Positions 42,727-51,800 of a stretch of DNA of 64,000 bases are shown in pieces. Numbering within the stretch: position 1 is the first letter of the stretch; the number at the start of each line of letters is the position of its first letter. The stretch covers positions 1 through 64,000 of the forward strand of contig RXJD01000011.1 in NCBI GenBank assembly GCA_003987775.1, given 5' to 3'. The stretch is from Mycobacterium sp. (GTDB taxonomy: Bacteria > Actinomycetota > Actinomycetes > Mycobacteriales > Mycobacteriaceae). The position numbers and the translations under genes were made by a program. Under the pieces are notes generated by a model that saw only the letters and a program-made list of their open reading frames with translations, searched no databases and was not told where the DNA came from.

Positions 42727-44727
42727 ATGTCGTATGTGATCGCCACCCCGGAAGCGCTGGCAGCGGCAGTGGCCGATATCGCCGGAATCGGATCGTCGCT
42801 CAACGCTGCAAACGCCGCGGCAGCGGGTCCCACCATTGAGATCCTGGCAGCGGGTGCCGATGAGATTTCAGCGGCGGTGGCTTCGCTGTTCGGCGGGCAC
42901 GCGCTGGACTACCAGGCCGTCAGCGCCCGGCTGGCGTCATACCAATCGCAGTTCACGAACGCCTTGTCGGTCGGCGCGCAGCGGTACGCGGGCTCCGAAC
43001 TTGCCAACTCAACGCTGCTGCGCGATGTCGCAGAGAGGTTCCTGGGTATCCGGCTGCCCGACAGCGGGGCGACACAGCAGGGAGCAGCCACTGCCGAGGC
43101 GACCGGTGCGACCACAGCGAAGACTGCCGCCGCCACGACGGCGACGGCGACGGCGGCGGCCAGCACAACGCCGGCCGGCAGTGCCACCGGTACCGGCGTA
43201 TCGGCGACATACGCCACCACGTCGCAGTGGAACAGCGGGTTCGTCGCCAACTACACGATCACCAACACCGGCACGACTCCGTTGACCAATTGGCAGCTCC
43301 AATTCAACCTGCCGGCAGGTGAATCCGTCGCAAACCTCTGGAACGGGCACGTCACACAATCGGGCACGCAGTACACCGTCACTCCGCAGAGCTACAACGC
43401 CACCATCGCGCCCGGAAACTCGGTCACCGTGGGATTCCAGGGCGCGCAGTCCGGAACGTACGCGCCGCCGACGAATGTCTCGATCAGCGGGCAACCGGTC
43501 ATCGGCGGGACCCCGCCGGTCACCACTCCGCCGGTGACAACGCCGCCGGTGACAACTCCGCCGGTGACAACTCCGCCCACCACTACTCCGCCGGTGACCA
43601 CACCCCCCGTGACCACCCCGCCCGTGACGACTCCTCCGGTGAGCACCGGGGGACTCACGGCCGCGTACTCGGCGACCTCGCAGTGGAACAGCGGATTCAA
43701 CGGAAACTACGCGATCACCAACTCGGGCTCCACGCCGCTGAACAACTGGAACCTCCAATTCGACCTGCCCGCAAACGAATCCGTCACCAATCTGTGGAAT
43801 GGGCAGGTCACGCACACCGGCACGCACTACACCGTCACCCCGGCGAGCTACAACGGCACGATCGCCCCCGGCAGCACGGTCAATGTCGGATTCCAGGCGT
43901 CGCAGACCGGGGCCTACGCGGCGCCCACAAACCTGTTGATCAACGGCCAGCCCGTCACCGGGGGCACCACGGTGCCGACCACGCCGACAACACCCACAAC
44001 GCCGACGACTCCGACGACACCCACCACCCCGCCGACTGTGCCGACCGGCGGCACGGTCATTTCCAATCAGTACGGAACCACGACGCTGGGCAACGCCTAC
44101 GTCGTTCAGAACAACGCGTGGAACAACCCCGGCGGGCAGGCGATCACCGTCACCCAGAACGGATTCACCATCACCACCGAAAACGGGTCCGCGCCGACTA
44201 ACGGCGCCCCACTGGGCTACCCGTCCATCTACACGGGTTGGCATTACGGAACGGGCTCACCGGGCACCATCCTGCCGATACAGCTGAGCCAGATCCAGAC
44301 GGCGACCAGCAGTATCAGCTACACCTATCCCACCAGCGGTGTGTACGACGCCGCCTACGACATCTGGCTCCACCCGACACCCATCACCACCGGTGTCAAC
44401 CAGCAGGAAGTCATGATCTGGTTCAACCACCAGGGTCCCATCCAACCGGTCGGTTCCGTGGTGGGCAGCGCCACCATCGACGGACAGAACTTCGCGGTGT
44501 GGAAGGGCAGCAATGGTCAGAACAACGTGGTGTCCTACGTCGCCAACTCGCCGATCACCACGTGGAACAGCTTCGACGTGATGGGATTCATCGACAACAC
44601 CCAGACCTGGGAGCCGGTGACCGACTCGTGGTACCTGACGAGCATTCAGGCCGGGTTCGAGCCGTGGAGCGGCAGCGTCGGCGCGGGGGTGAACTCATTC
44701 TCCGCCAGCATCAACGGCCACAATTAG
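42727..44727 (+). CDS. PE protein fused to two CBM2 modules and a GH12 cellulase
   Basis: 666 aa from ATG 42727. Residues 1-~95 are a PE domain (MSYVIATPEALAAAVADIAGIGSSL opening), the signal region for type VII secretion. An Ala/Thr linker leads to a CBM2 (SATYATTSQWNSGF ... NLWNG), a PPVTT repeat linker, a second near-identical CBM2, a TTPTTP linker, and a C-terminal GH12 domain. GH12 catalytic Glu residues are expected in QQEVMIWF (nucleophile) and AGFEPW (acid/base). The protein should bind and hydrolyse cellulose or related glucan outside the cell. Mycobacterial CBM2 and GH12 proteins exist (Rv1987, Rv1090), but this fusion to PE is striking. Confidence 0.92.
   Translation: MSYVIATPEALAAAVADIAGIGSSLNAANAAAAGPTIEILAAGADEISAAVASLFGGHALDYQAVSARLASYQSQFTNALSVGAQRYAGSELANSTLLRDVAERFLGIRLPDSGATQQGAATAEATGATTAKTAAATTATATAAASTTPAGSATGTGVSATYATTSQWNSGFVANYTITNTGTTPLTNWQLQFNLPAGESVANLWNGHVTQSGTQYTVTPQSYNATIAPGNSVTVGFQGAQSGTYAPPTNVSISGQPVIGGTPPVTTPPVTTPPVTTPPVTTPPTTTPPVTTPPVTTPPVTTPPVSTGGLTAAYSATSQWNSGFNGNYAITNSGSTPLNNWNLQFDLPANESVTNLWNGQVTHTGTHYTVTPASYNGTIAPGSTVNVGFQASQTGAYAAPTNLLINGQPVTGGTTVPTTPTTPTTPTTPTTPTTPPTVPTGGTVISNQYGTTTLGNAYVVQNNAWNNPGGQAITVTQNGFTITTENGSAPTNGAPLGYPSIYTGWHYGTGSPGTILPIQLSQIQTATSSISYTYPTSGVYDAAYDIWLHPTPITTGVNQQEVMIWFNHQGPIQPVGSVVGSATIDGQNFAVWKGSNGQNNVVSYVANSPITTWNSFDVMGFIDNTQTWEPVTDSWYLTSIQAGFEPWSGSVGAGVNSFSASINGHN
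43516..43641 (+). repeat. Short tandem repeats coding a Pro-Pro-Val-Thr-Thr linker
   Basis: About eight imperfect copies of a 15-nt unit (CCGGTGACAACTCCG and variants), encoding the flexible linker between the two CBM2 modules. Such units can change number by slippage and so vary linker length. Confidence 0.8.
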
Positions 44728-44750
44728 CGGGAGTCGTTGTGCGCAGCAGC

Positions 44751-45437
44751 TCAGTTCGACGGAGCCGGGGTCATCGATCCGATGAAGTACGTTTCGCGTC
44801 CGGTCGGATAGCCCCCGCCATTGGTGGCGATGTGAACGTGGTCGTAGTGGTTGGCCGTCTCATTGCCCAGGTCGGCAGTCCAGCTTCCCGACGCGGGGCC
44901 CAGGTAGATCTTCTGCCGCCAGATGACATGGTCGATTCCCCAGCGTTTGGCGTTGGCCAGGGCCAGCCCGGCGATCTGATTGCCCAGCGCGATGCCCTCG
45001 GGGCTGTCGTGGTCGGGAATCATCACGTCGATCGCCAGACCGCTGGGGTGCCAGCGCAACGCGTCCTGCCGGAACCCGCCGATGGTCTTGATTTCCGGGA
45101 ACAGCAGTTCGATGACGCGCGCTGCCCAGATGGTCTTGACCTGCAGGCCGCCCTCGGGGGCGATGCCGGCGGGTAACGCCATCTGGAAATCCTGCGCCAT
45201 CACCGGCGCGTTGCCGGCCAGCATCGCCACCTCCGCGGCACTGGCCATTTGCGGCGCGGCGACCGCCGGCGCCGCCGTCTGGCTTGGCGGAGCTGCTGCC
45301 GCGGCCGAGGGGCTGTCGGGGCAGCAGGGGATAGTGTGCGTGGTGTCCTGGGCGTAGATCATCCCACCGGCGAGCACCAGCGAGGCCGCGATGGCCAGCC
45401 AGCGGCCCCAGCCCTTCGCTTCGGCGTCTTTGCCCAC
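44751..45437 (-). CDS. Exported LAS/M15-type peptidase-like protein
   Basis: 228 aa from ATG 45437. An N-terminal signal anchor (WLAIAASLVLAGGMIYA) and an Ala/Pro-rich linker lead to a C-terminal domain (residues ~105-220) with HPSGLAIDVMI and HYDHVHI. The HxxxxxxD...HxH spacing is that of LAS zinc peptidases (M15 family fold), which act on peptidoglycan peptides. Similar mycobacterial exported proteins include Rv1728c, which in M. tuberculosis also lies near gabD2. Activity is not proven by motif alone. Confidence 0.75.
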   Translation of the reverse strand: MGKDAEAKGWGRWLAIAASLVLAGGMIYAQDTTHTIPCCPDSPSAAAAAPPSQTAAPAVAAPQMASAAEVAMLAGNAPVMAQDFQMALPAGIAPEGGLQVKTIWAARVIELLFPEIKTIGGFRQDALRWHPSGLAIDVMIPDHDSPEGIALGNQIAGLALANAKRWGIDHVIWRQKIYLGPASGSWTADLGNETANHYDHVHIATNGGGYPTGRETYFIGSMTPAPSN

Positions 45438-45506
45438 CTACAGCACTCTAGTGTCGTGTGGGGCCTGTGTGGCAGTCTTCGCGCGGGTTGTCTGCAGTTT
45501 TCTCGT

Positions 45507-47063
45507 TCAGTTCCGCCCGGGCAGCTTCATCACCGTGCGCACGATGGGCAGCAGCGACTTCTGCCAGAGGGTCGACGGCAGGCCGAACGGCGGGTCGAGA
45601 TTGAACACCCGCGCGGTCGCGATCGTCTGCGACTCGGTGTACTTCAACAGGCCCTCGGGGCCGTGGCGCCGGCCGACACCCGACTGGCCCATCCCGCCCA
45701 TGGGTGCGCTGAGGCTGCCCCAGGCAAAGGCATAACCCTCGTCGACATTCACCGTTCCCGAACGCAACCGGGCGGCGATCTGCTGGCCTTCGGCCGGCGT
45801 GCGCGCCCACACGCTCGCGTTCAGGCCGTATTCGGTGTCGTTGGCCTTCTCCACGGCCTCATCGACGTCTGCGACCGGGTAGATCGAAACCAGCGGTCCG
45901 AAGGTCTCGTTGGCCGCGCACTCCATCTCCGGCGTCACGTCGGTGAGCACGGTCGGCTCGTAGAACAGGGGACCGACGTCGGGCCGAGCCTTGCCGCCGG
46001 CGATCACCTTGGCGCCTTTGGACGTCGCGTCGTCGACGTGCTCCGACACGGTCTTGAGCTGGCCTTCGGAGATCAAACTGCCCATGTCGACCGAGAAGTC
46101 GTAGGCGGTGCCGAGTTTCATGCTGCGTACCGCGTCGCCGAACTTGCGGGTGAACTCGTCGGCGATGTCCTTTTCGACGTAGATCCGCTCGATGGAGATA
46201 CACAGTTGGCCGGCGTTGGAGAAACACGCACGTGTTGCCGCCTTGGCCGCCTTGTCCAGATTCGCGCCGCGAGTGACGATCATGGCGTTCTTGCCACCGA
46301 GTTCGGCCGAGAAACCGATCAGCCGCCGGCCCGCCTGCTCGGCCAGATGGCTGCCGGTCTGGGTGGACCCGGTGAACATCAGGTAGTCGCAGTTCTCCGT
46401 GATCGCGGTCCCGACCACCGAGCCGGGGCCGGGCACGATCGCGTACAGCGATCGCGGCAGACCGGCCTGGTACAACAATTCGGCGCAGGCCAGGGCGCAG
46501 TACGGCGTCTGGCTGTCCGGCTTGAGCACCACGGCATTACCGGCAAGCAGTGCCGGCACCGAGTCCGATGCGGTGAGCGTCATCGGATAGTTCCAGGGCG
46601 AGATCACCCCGACCACGCCCTTGGGCTGGTAGCAGACCGTGGTTTTGCCGATCGCGGGCAGCAGCGACTGTACGTTCTGCGGCTTGAGCAGCTTGGCGGT
46701 GACGCGCACGTAGTAGTTCGCGTTCGCCATCAGGTCGACGATTTCCTCCTGGGCCGCCCACCGTGCTTTGCCGGCTTCGGCCTGCAGAAGGTCCATCAGG
46801 AAGTCGCGGTTCTCGATCACCAGGTCTCGGTACCGCCGGATGATGTCGATGCGCTCGGTGACGGGCCGCCTGGCCCATTCGACCTGCGCCGCACGTGCCT
46901 GGGCGAAGGCGGCAGCGACATCGTCGGCCGTGGCAACCGGGATCGTGGTGAGTGGTTTGCCGGTGAAGACCTCGTCGATCGTCTTGGTTGGACGTTCGTC
47001 GATGTCCTTGATCGCGGCAAGCTGACGCAAGCGGTCGAAAACCTCGGCTGACGGTGCAGGCAT
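45507..47063 (-). CDS. gabD2: Succinate-semialdehyde dehydrogenase GabD2
   Basis: 518 aa, the same length as M. tuberculosis GabD2 (Rv1731). Aldehyde dehydrogenase features: GVVGVISPWNYPM, FTGSTQTG, catalytic Glu in ELGGKN, catalytic Cys in NAGQLCISIERI, and NETFGPLVSIYPV. It oxidises succinate semialdehyde to succinate with NAD(P)+, in the GABA shunt or in the alternative route from 2-oxoglutarate. Synteny with the neighbouring exported protein agrees with the Rv1728c-Rv1731 region. Transcribed leftward, probably alone. Confidence 0.93.
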   Translation of the reverse strand: MPAPSAEVFDRLRQLAAIKDIDERPTKTIDEVFTGKPLTTIPVATADDVAAAFAQARAAQVEWARRPVTERIDIIRRYRDLVIENRDFLMDLLQAEAGKARWAAQEEIVDLMANANYYVRVTAKLLKPQNVQSLLPAIGKTTVCYQPKGVVGVISPWNYPMTLTASDSVPALLAGNAVVLKPDSQTPYCALACAELLYQAGLPRSLYAIVPGPGSVVGTAITENCDYLMFTGSTQTGSHLAEQAGRRLIGFSAELGGKNAMIVTRGANLDKAAKAATRACFSNAGQLCISIERIYVEKDIADEFTRKFGDAVRSMKLGTAYDFSVDMGSLISEGQLKTVSEHVDDATSKGAKVIAGGKARPDVGPLFYEPTVLTDVTPEMECAANETFGPLVSIYPVADVDEAVEKANDTEYGLNASVWARTPAEGQQIAARLRSGTVNVDEGYAFAWGSLSAPMGGMGQSGVGRRHGPEGLLKYTESQTIATARVFNLDPPFGLPSTLWQKSLLPIVRTVMKLPGRN

Positions 47064-47158
47064 ATCGCTACCTCTCCAAAGAACACGCGCATCTGTGACC
47101 TCAGCCTATCGGTCTGGACAGCGGGAGTGTTCTGCGTCAGTGGCCCGGCGTTCTGCCG

Positions 47159-48181
47159 TCAGGGGCGGCCACCGGAAAGCCGTTGTGCGACTTCTCCATA
47201 CCGCTCGAATCGGTCGGGGTCGCTGAGCGCGTTGTACAGGACGAGTCGGGTGGCGGTGCCTTCGTACTTGTCGACGAGGGCGTGCGCCAACCCGTCCCAG
47301 GTCGACTCGGTGGCAAACACCGTGAGGTGGTCATCGGTGATCTGGGCTGCCATCCCCTTGAAGTCGCCGGCCTTCTGCTTTTCCCGGATCCGGGCCGTGG
47401 TGCCCTCGAACCCGGCCTCGTCCAGGATGAAGGAGTAGTTGGGCGTGCTTGCGTAGAAGCTGATGCTCGCTCGCGCCATTTCACGCTCCCGGTCGCGTTC
47501 TTCGTCGGTGTCGCCGACGATCGTCATGACCGGCACGATCACCGCAACCTCGGATGTGTCGCGTCCTGCCTTGCGGGCCCCCGCGGCGACGTTGGGTGTG
47601 ACGTGGCGGCTGAGATAGCCGGGTTCGCCGAGCGGATGGACGTGTACCCCGTCGGCCACTTCGCCCGCCATCCGCAGCATCCAGGGATTGACTGCAGCGA
47701 CGTCGACCTTGGGATCGGGGGCGTCGATGGGGCCGGCGCTCCACTGCGGCGTGATGAAGTCGAGGTCGTAGAACTCGCCGTGATGATCGAGTTTTCCGGT
47801 GCGGAACGCGCCGAAGCAGGCTTTGACGGCGCGCACATAGTCGCGCAGGCGGGGCCCCGGTCGTTCGAATGCCATCCCGTATCGCCGGACCACGTGCGTG
47901 CGAACCTGGGTGCCGAGACCGAGACGGAAGTTGCCGTTGGTCGCTTCCTGCAATTCCCATGCTGTTGCCGCGGTAACGAACGGGCTGCGCGGAAACGCGA
48001 CGGCGACGCCGGTCGACAACTCGAGGCCGGGAGCCGCCTGGGAGGCCACGGCGGCGTTCAGATAGGCGGTGCGGCCGGTTTCGGTGAACAGCAGGCCGGA
48101 GAAGCCGGCGGCCTCGGTACGTCTGGCGGTATCGCCGATCTGCGTTAGCGGTAGCGGGATAGTCATCGCGTCGACCTGCAC
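47159..48181 (-). CDS. F420-dependent luciferase-like (LLM) oxidoreductase
   Basis: 340 aa from GTG 48181 (MQVDAMTIPLPL), with GGAGG upstream; family members start M-K-V-D-A, which decides this start over the longer frame. LLM barrel features: AEAAGFSGLLFTETGRTAYLNAA, FPRSPF, GNFRLGLGTQVRTHVVRRYG, and KVDVAAVNPWMLRMAGEVADGVHVHPL. These enzymes use reduced coenzyme F420 or FMN on unknown substrates and are very numerous in mycobacteria. Ends 95 nt before the start of gabD2, same strand. Confidence 0.87.
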   Translation of the reverse strand: MQVDAMTIPLPLTQIGDTARRTEAAGFSGLLFTETGRTAYLNAAVASQAAPGLELSTGVAVAFPRSPFVTAATAWELQEATNGNFRLGLGTQVRTHVVRRYGMAFERPGPRLRDYVRAVKACFGAFRTGKLDHHGEFYDLDFITPQWSAGPIDAPDPKVDVAAVNPWMLRMAGEVADGVHVHPLGEPGYLSRHVTPNVAAGARKAGRDTSEVAVIVPVMTIVGDTDEERDREREMARASISFYASTPNYSFILDEAGFEGTTARIREKQKAGDFKGMAAQITDDHLTVFATESTWDGLAHALVDKYEGTATRLVLYNALSDPDRFERYGEVAQRLSGGRP

Positions 48182-48620
48182 GGGTCGAACGCTACCTCCG
48201 CCGGTGCCCGCTGTTACACCGCACCGAAAAATGCCCGGCCAACCGCACCGGGCAGGCAGGTGACGATGCGTCACAGCCGCGGTGTCGAAGGCTCCCAAAA
48301 CGGCTGATCGTCAGTGAATTTGAGCGCAAGAATTCCGCAAGAACTTCGTGAACTTGTGGCAAGCGTTGGTGCGCATCGTATGTGGTGTCCGATGGTTGCG
48401 GATCTTGGGATCGGTAGCGGGCCATCCGACGCGCAATTGACCGGACTGGCCCGGTCCTGAGTACTCGGAGGTGGACACCGATGACGCGCCCGGAAACCCA
48501 GCCGGCCCGAGCTGAATATCGCCGCTCCGTCTGGCCCCGAATCAAAGGTTGCTGGTGCTATGTTGACGTCGCTGTCGGTTCTGCCCATGATTTGTTCCCG
48601 CTCGGCGGTTAGGAGTACGA
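48182..48620. promoter_or_regulatory. Divergent region before the MbtH-NRPS operon
   Basis: 439 nt between the LLM gene and mbtH-like gene with no supported ORF. It should contain the NRPS operon promoter. The ribosome site GGAG (48611-48614) lies 6 nt before GTG 48621. Confidence 0.5.
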
Positions 48621-48845
48621 GTGAGTGCCAACCCATTCGACGACGACAATGGTCGCTTCTTCGTACTCGTCAACGACGAGGAGCAGCACAGCCTTTGGCC
48701 GGAATTCGCCGACGTGCCGGCCGGCTGGCGCGTGGTGTACGGCCTCTCGGACCGGGCCGCGTGTCTGGAATACATCGAGCAGAACTGGCCCGATATACGA
48801 CCGAAAAGCTTGCGCGACAGATTGGCGCAGGACGCGGGCCGCTGA
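48621..48845 (+). CDS. MbtH-like protein (NRPS adenylation helper)
   Basis: 74 aa from GTG 48621. The complete family signature is present: [48 protein letters not shown]. MbtH-like proteins bind adenylation domains and are often needed for their folding or activity. The NRPS starts 30 nt downstream, so the two are one operon. Confidence 0.95.
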   Translation: MSANPFDDDNGRFFVLVNDEEQHSLWPEFADVPAGWRVVYGLSDRAACLEYIEQNWPDIRPKSLRDRLAQDAGR

Positions 48846-48875
48846 GTTCCCTGCCGTCTGAGATCCGGCGGCGCC

Positions 48876-51800
48876 ATGACAACACTTGAGGGCGAACTAC
48901 AGCGCAACGACTCCGACGGACCCCGGGTCGAGCAGGTTCTGACCGACATCTTTGCCCAGGTGCTGGGCGTGGAGCGGGTGGGTGTCGACGAGTCGTTCTT
49001 CGATCTCGGCGGTGATTCGCTGTCGGCGATGCGGGTCATCGTCGCCATCAACGCCGCCCTGAACGCCGATCTGCGGGTGGGTGCGCTGTTCGACGCGCCG
49101 ACGATAGCTCAACTGGCGTCGCGCATCGCGGGCGATTCGGGACGACTCAAACCCTTGCGTGCCGTTGCGCGGCCCGCCGTGGTGCCCCTGTCGTATGCGC
49201 AGAGTCGATTGTGGTTCATCGACCAGTTGCAGGGCGCGTCACCGGTATACAACAGGGCCGTCGCGTTGCGGCTGCGCGGACAACTCGACGAACGGGCGCT
49301 GGGCATCGGTCTGACCGATGTGGTTCGCCGCCACGAAGCCCTGCGCACGGTTTTTCCCGCGGTCGACGGCATACCCCGACAGGTCGTGATCCCGGCCGCG
49401 CGCGCCGACTTCGGCTGGCAGGTGGTGGACGCGACTGGTTGGCCGGCCGAGCGGCTGGATGACGCCATCAGGGAGACGGCACGTCACCCATTCAGTCTTT
49501 CCAGTGGAATACCGCTGTGGGCAAGACTTTTCCGGCTCAACGAGCAGGACCACGTAGTGGTAGTGGTGGTCCACCACATCGCCGGGGACGGCTGGTCGAT
49601 CAGTGTGCTGGCCGGCGACCTGATCGCGGCGTACCTCAGGCGGTGCGCCGGGCAGATCCCTGAGTGGACCGAATTGCCGGTCCAGTACATCGATTACACC
49701 TTGTGGCAGCGGGACAATCTCGGTGATCTGACCGATCGGGAGAGCCCGCTGGCCGCTCAAGTGGCCTACTGGGAAGAGGCCCTGGCGGGGATGCCCCAGC
49801 GGCTGGAACTACCCACCGACCGGCCCTATCCGCCTGTCGCGGACCACCGGGGCGAGCAGGTCCGCGTGGACTGGCCGGCCCTGTTGCAGCAGCAGATACA
49901 CGAGCTCGCCCGCGAGCACAACGCCACCAGCTTCATGGTCGTGCAGGCGGCCCTCGCCGTGCTGCTATCCCAACTGAGCTCCAGTTCCGATGTGGCGGTG
50001 GGATTTCCGATCGCCGGCCGCGGCGACCCCGCGCTCGACGCCCTGGTCGGCTTCTTCGTCAACACCCTGGTGCTGCGGGTCAATCTGGACGGCGACCCGA
50101 CGTTCGCGGAGTTGCTCGCCCAGGTGCGAAAGCGCAGCCTGGCCGCCTACGAGCACCAGGACGTGCCGTTCGAGGTGCTGGTCGATCGGCTCAACCCGCC
50201 GCGCTCGCGAACCCATCACCCGTTGATCCAGGTGATTCTGAACTGGCAGAACAACGACCCTACCGTCGGTCTCGTCGCGGGTGAGCTGCAGATCACCCCG
50301 ATACCGGTCGACACCCACACCGCCCGAATGGATCTGGCGTTCTCCCTGATCGACCGGGTCGCGGAGAGTGGCGAACTCGACGGCATCGGAGGATGCGTGG
50401 AGTACCGCACCGATGTGTTCGAGGCGACCACGATCGAGTCGCTGATCGCACGGCTGCAAACCGTGCTGGCGGCCGTCACCACCCACCCTGGCCGGCGCTT
50501 GTCGACGCTGGACCTGTTGGCCGACGGCGAGCATGCCCGGTTGGCCAGCTGGGGGAACCTGGCGACACTGACCCGGCCATTGCCGCAGGCGCAGTCGATT
50601 CCAGCGGCGTGGGCCGCCCAGGTCGCTCGCACACCCGGGGCCGTCGCGATCACCTACCGCGGCCGGTCGTGGACCTATCGCGAGGTCGACGCGGTCTCGA
50701 ACGGCCTGGCGCACTTGCTATCCGACTGTGGGGCGGGTCCGGGCGCGGTCGTGGCGCTGCTGACGGAACGTTCGGCCGACGCCGTGATGGCGATCCTGGC
50801 GATACTCAAAACCGGCGCCGCCTACCTGCCGCTGGATCCCGGGCTGCCCTGCGCGCGGCTGGAATTCATGCTTGACGACGCTGCGCCCTGCGCAGCCGTC
50901 ACCAGCACCGGCCTCGCCGCCACGCTGAGCGGACGTGAACTGCCGACGATCGACCTGAGCGACCTGGATTTCGACGACCTGCAACCGTCGTCACCCACGC
51001 ATCGGTCCGGGCCGGCTCCCGGGGACATCGCCTACCTGATCTACACCTCGGGCACCACCGGGGTCCCCAAAGGTGTTGCCATCACGCACCACAACGTCAC
51101 CCGGCTGATGGTTCCGCTGGACGCCTATCTGGAACTGGCGCCGGGGCCGGTGTGGACGCAGTGCCACTCGCTGGTTTTCGACTTCTCGGTGTGGGAGATC
51201 TGGGGTGCACTGCTGCACGGAGGACGGCTCGTGGTCGTGCCCGACGACGTGGTGCGCTCTCCCAGCGACTTGCACGCTCTGCTGGTCGCCGAACAGGTCA
51301 GCGTCCTCAGCCAAACCCCTTCGGCGTTTTATGCCCTGGCTGCCGTCGACGGGCTGCACCGCGATCCCGGACGGCGGCTCGCGTTGCAGGCTGTGGTGTT
51401 CGGCGGGGAGGCACTGCAGCCGCAGCGCCTGGCCGCATGGTTGCACAACCACCCGGAACTGCCGCGGCTGCTGAACCTCTACGGGATCACCGAGACGACC
51501 GTGCACGTCTCGGTGTGCGAGATCGCCGAACCCGACACCGCCGCCATCACCAGCCCGATCGGGTTGCCGTTGCCCGACATTGCCTTGTTTGTGCTGGATC
51601 GGTGGCTGCGTCCCGTGGCGGTCGGGGTGGCGGGTGAGTTGTACGTCGCCGGGCACGGCGTCGGCGTCGGATACGTGGGTCGGCCGGGATTGACGGTTTC
51701 GCGATTCGTAGCGTGTCCGTTCGCTGGCGTGGGAGCGCCAGGAATGCGCATGTACCGCACTGGGGATCTCGTGCGGTGGGGTACTGATGGCCGGCTGGTG

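Noticed and set aside
43516..43641. Regular short repeats resembling a CRISPR or VNTR array
   Set aside because: Units are 15 nt without spacers and encode the Pro-Val-Thr linker of the PE-cellulase; not a CRISPR.
45249..47051. 600-aa plus-strand ORF
   Set aside because: Antisense of gabD2, whose aldehyde dehydrogenase motifs are unmistakable.
48441..48470. Inverted GGAC/GGTCC-like repeat before mbtH as a regulator site
   Set aside because: Arms are short and imperfect; expected by chance in this GC-rich DNA.
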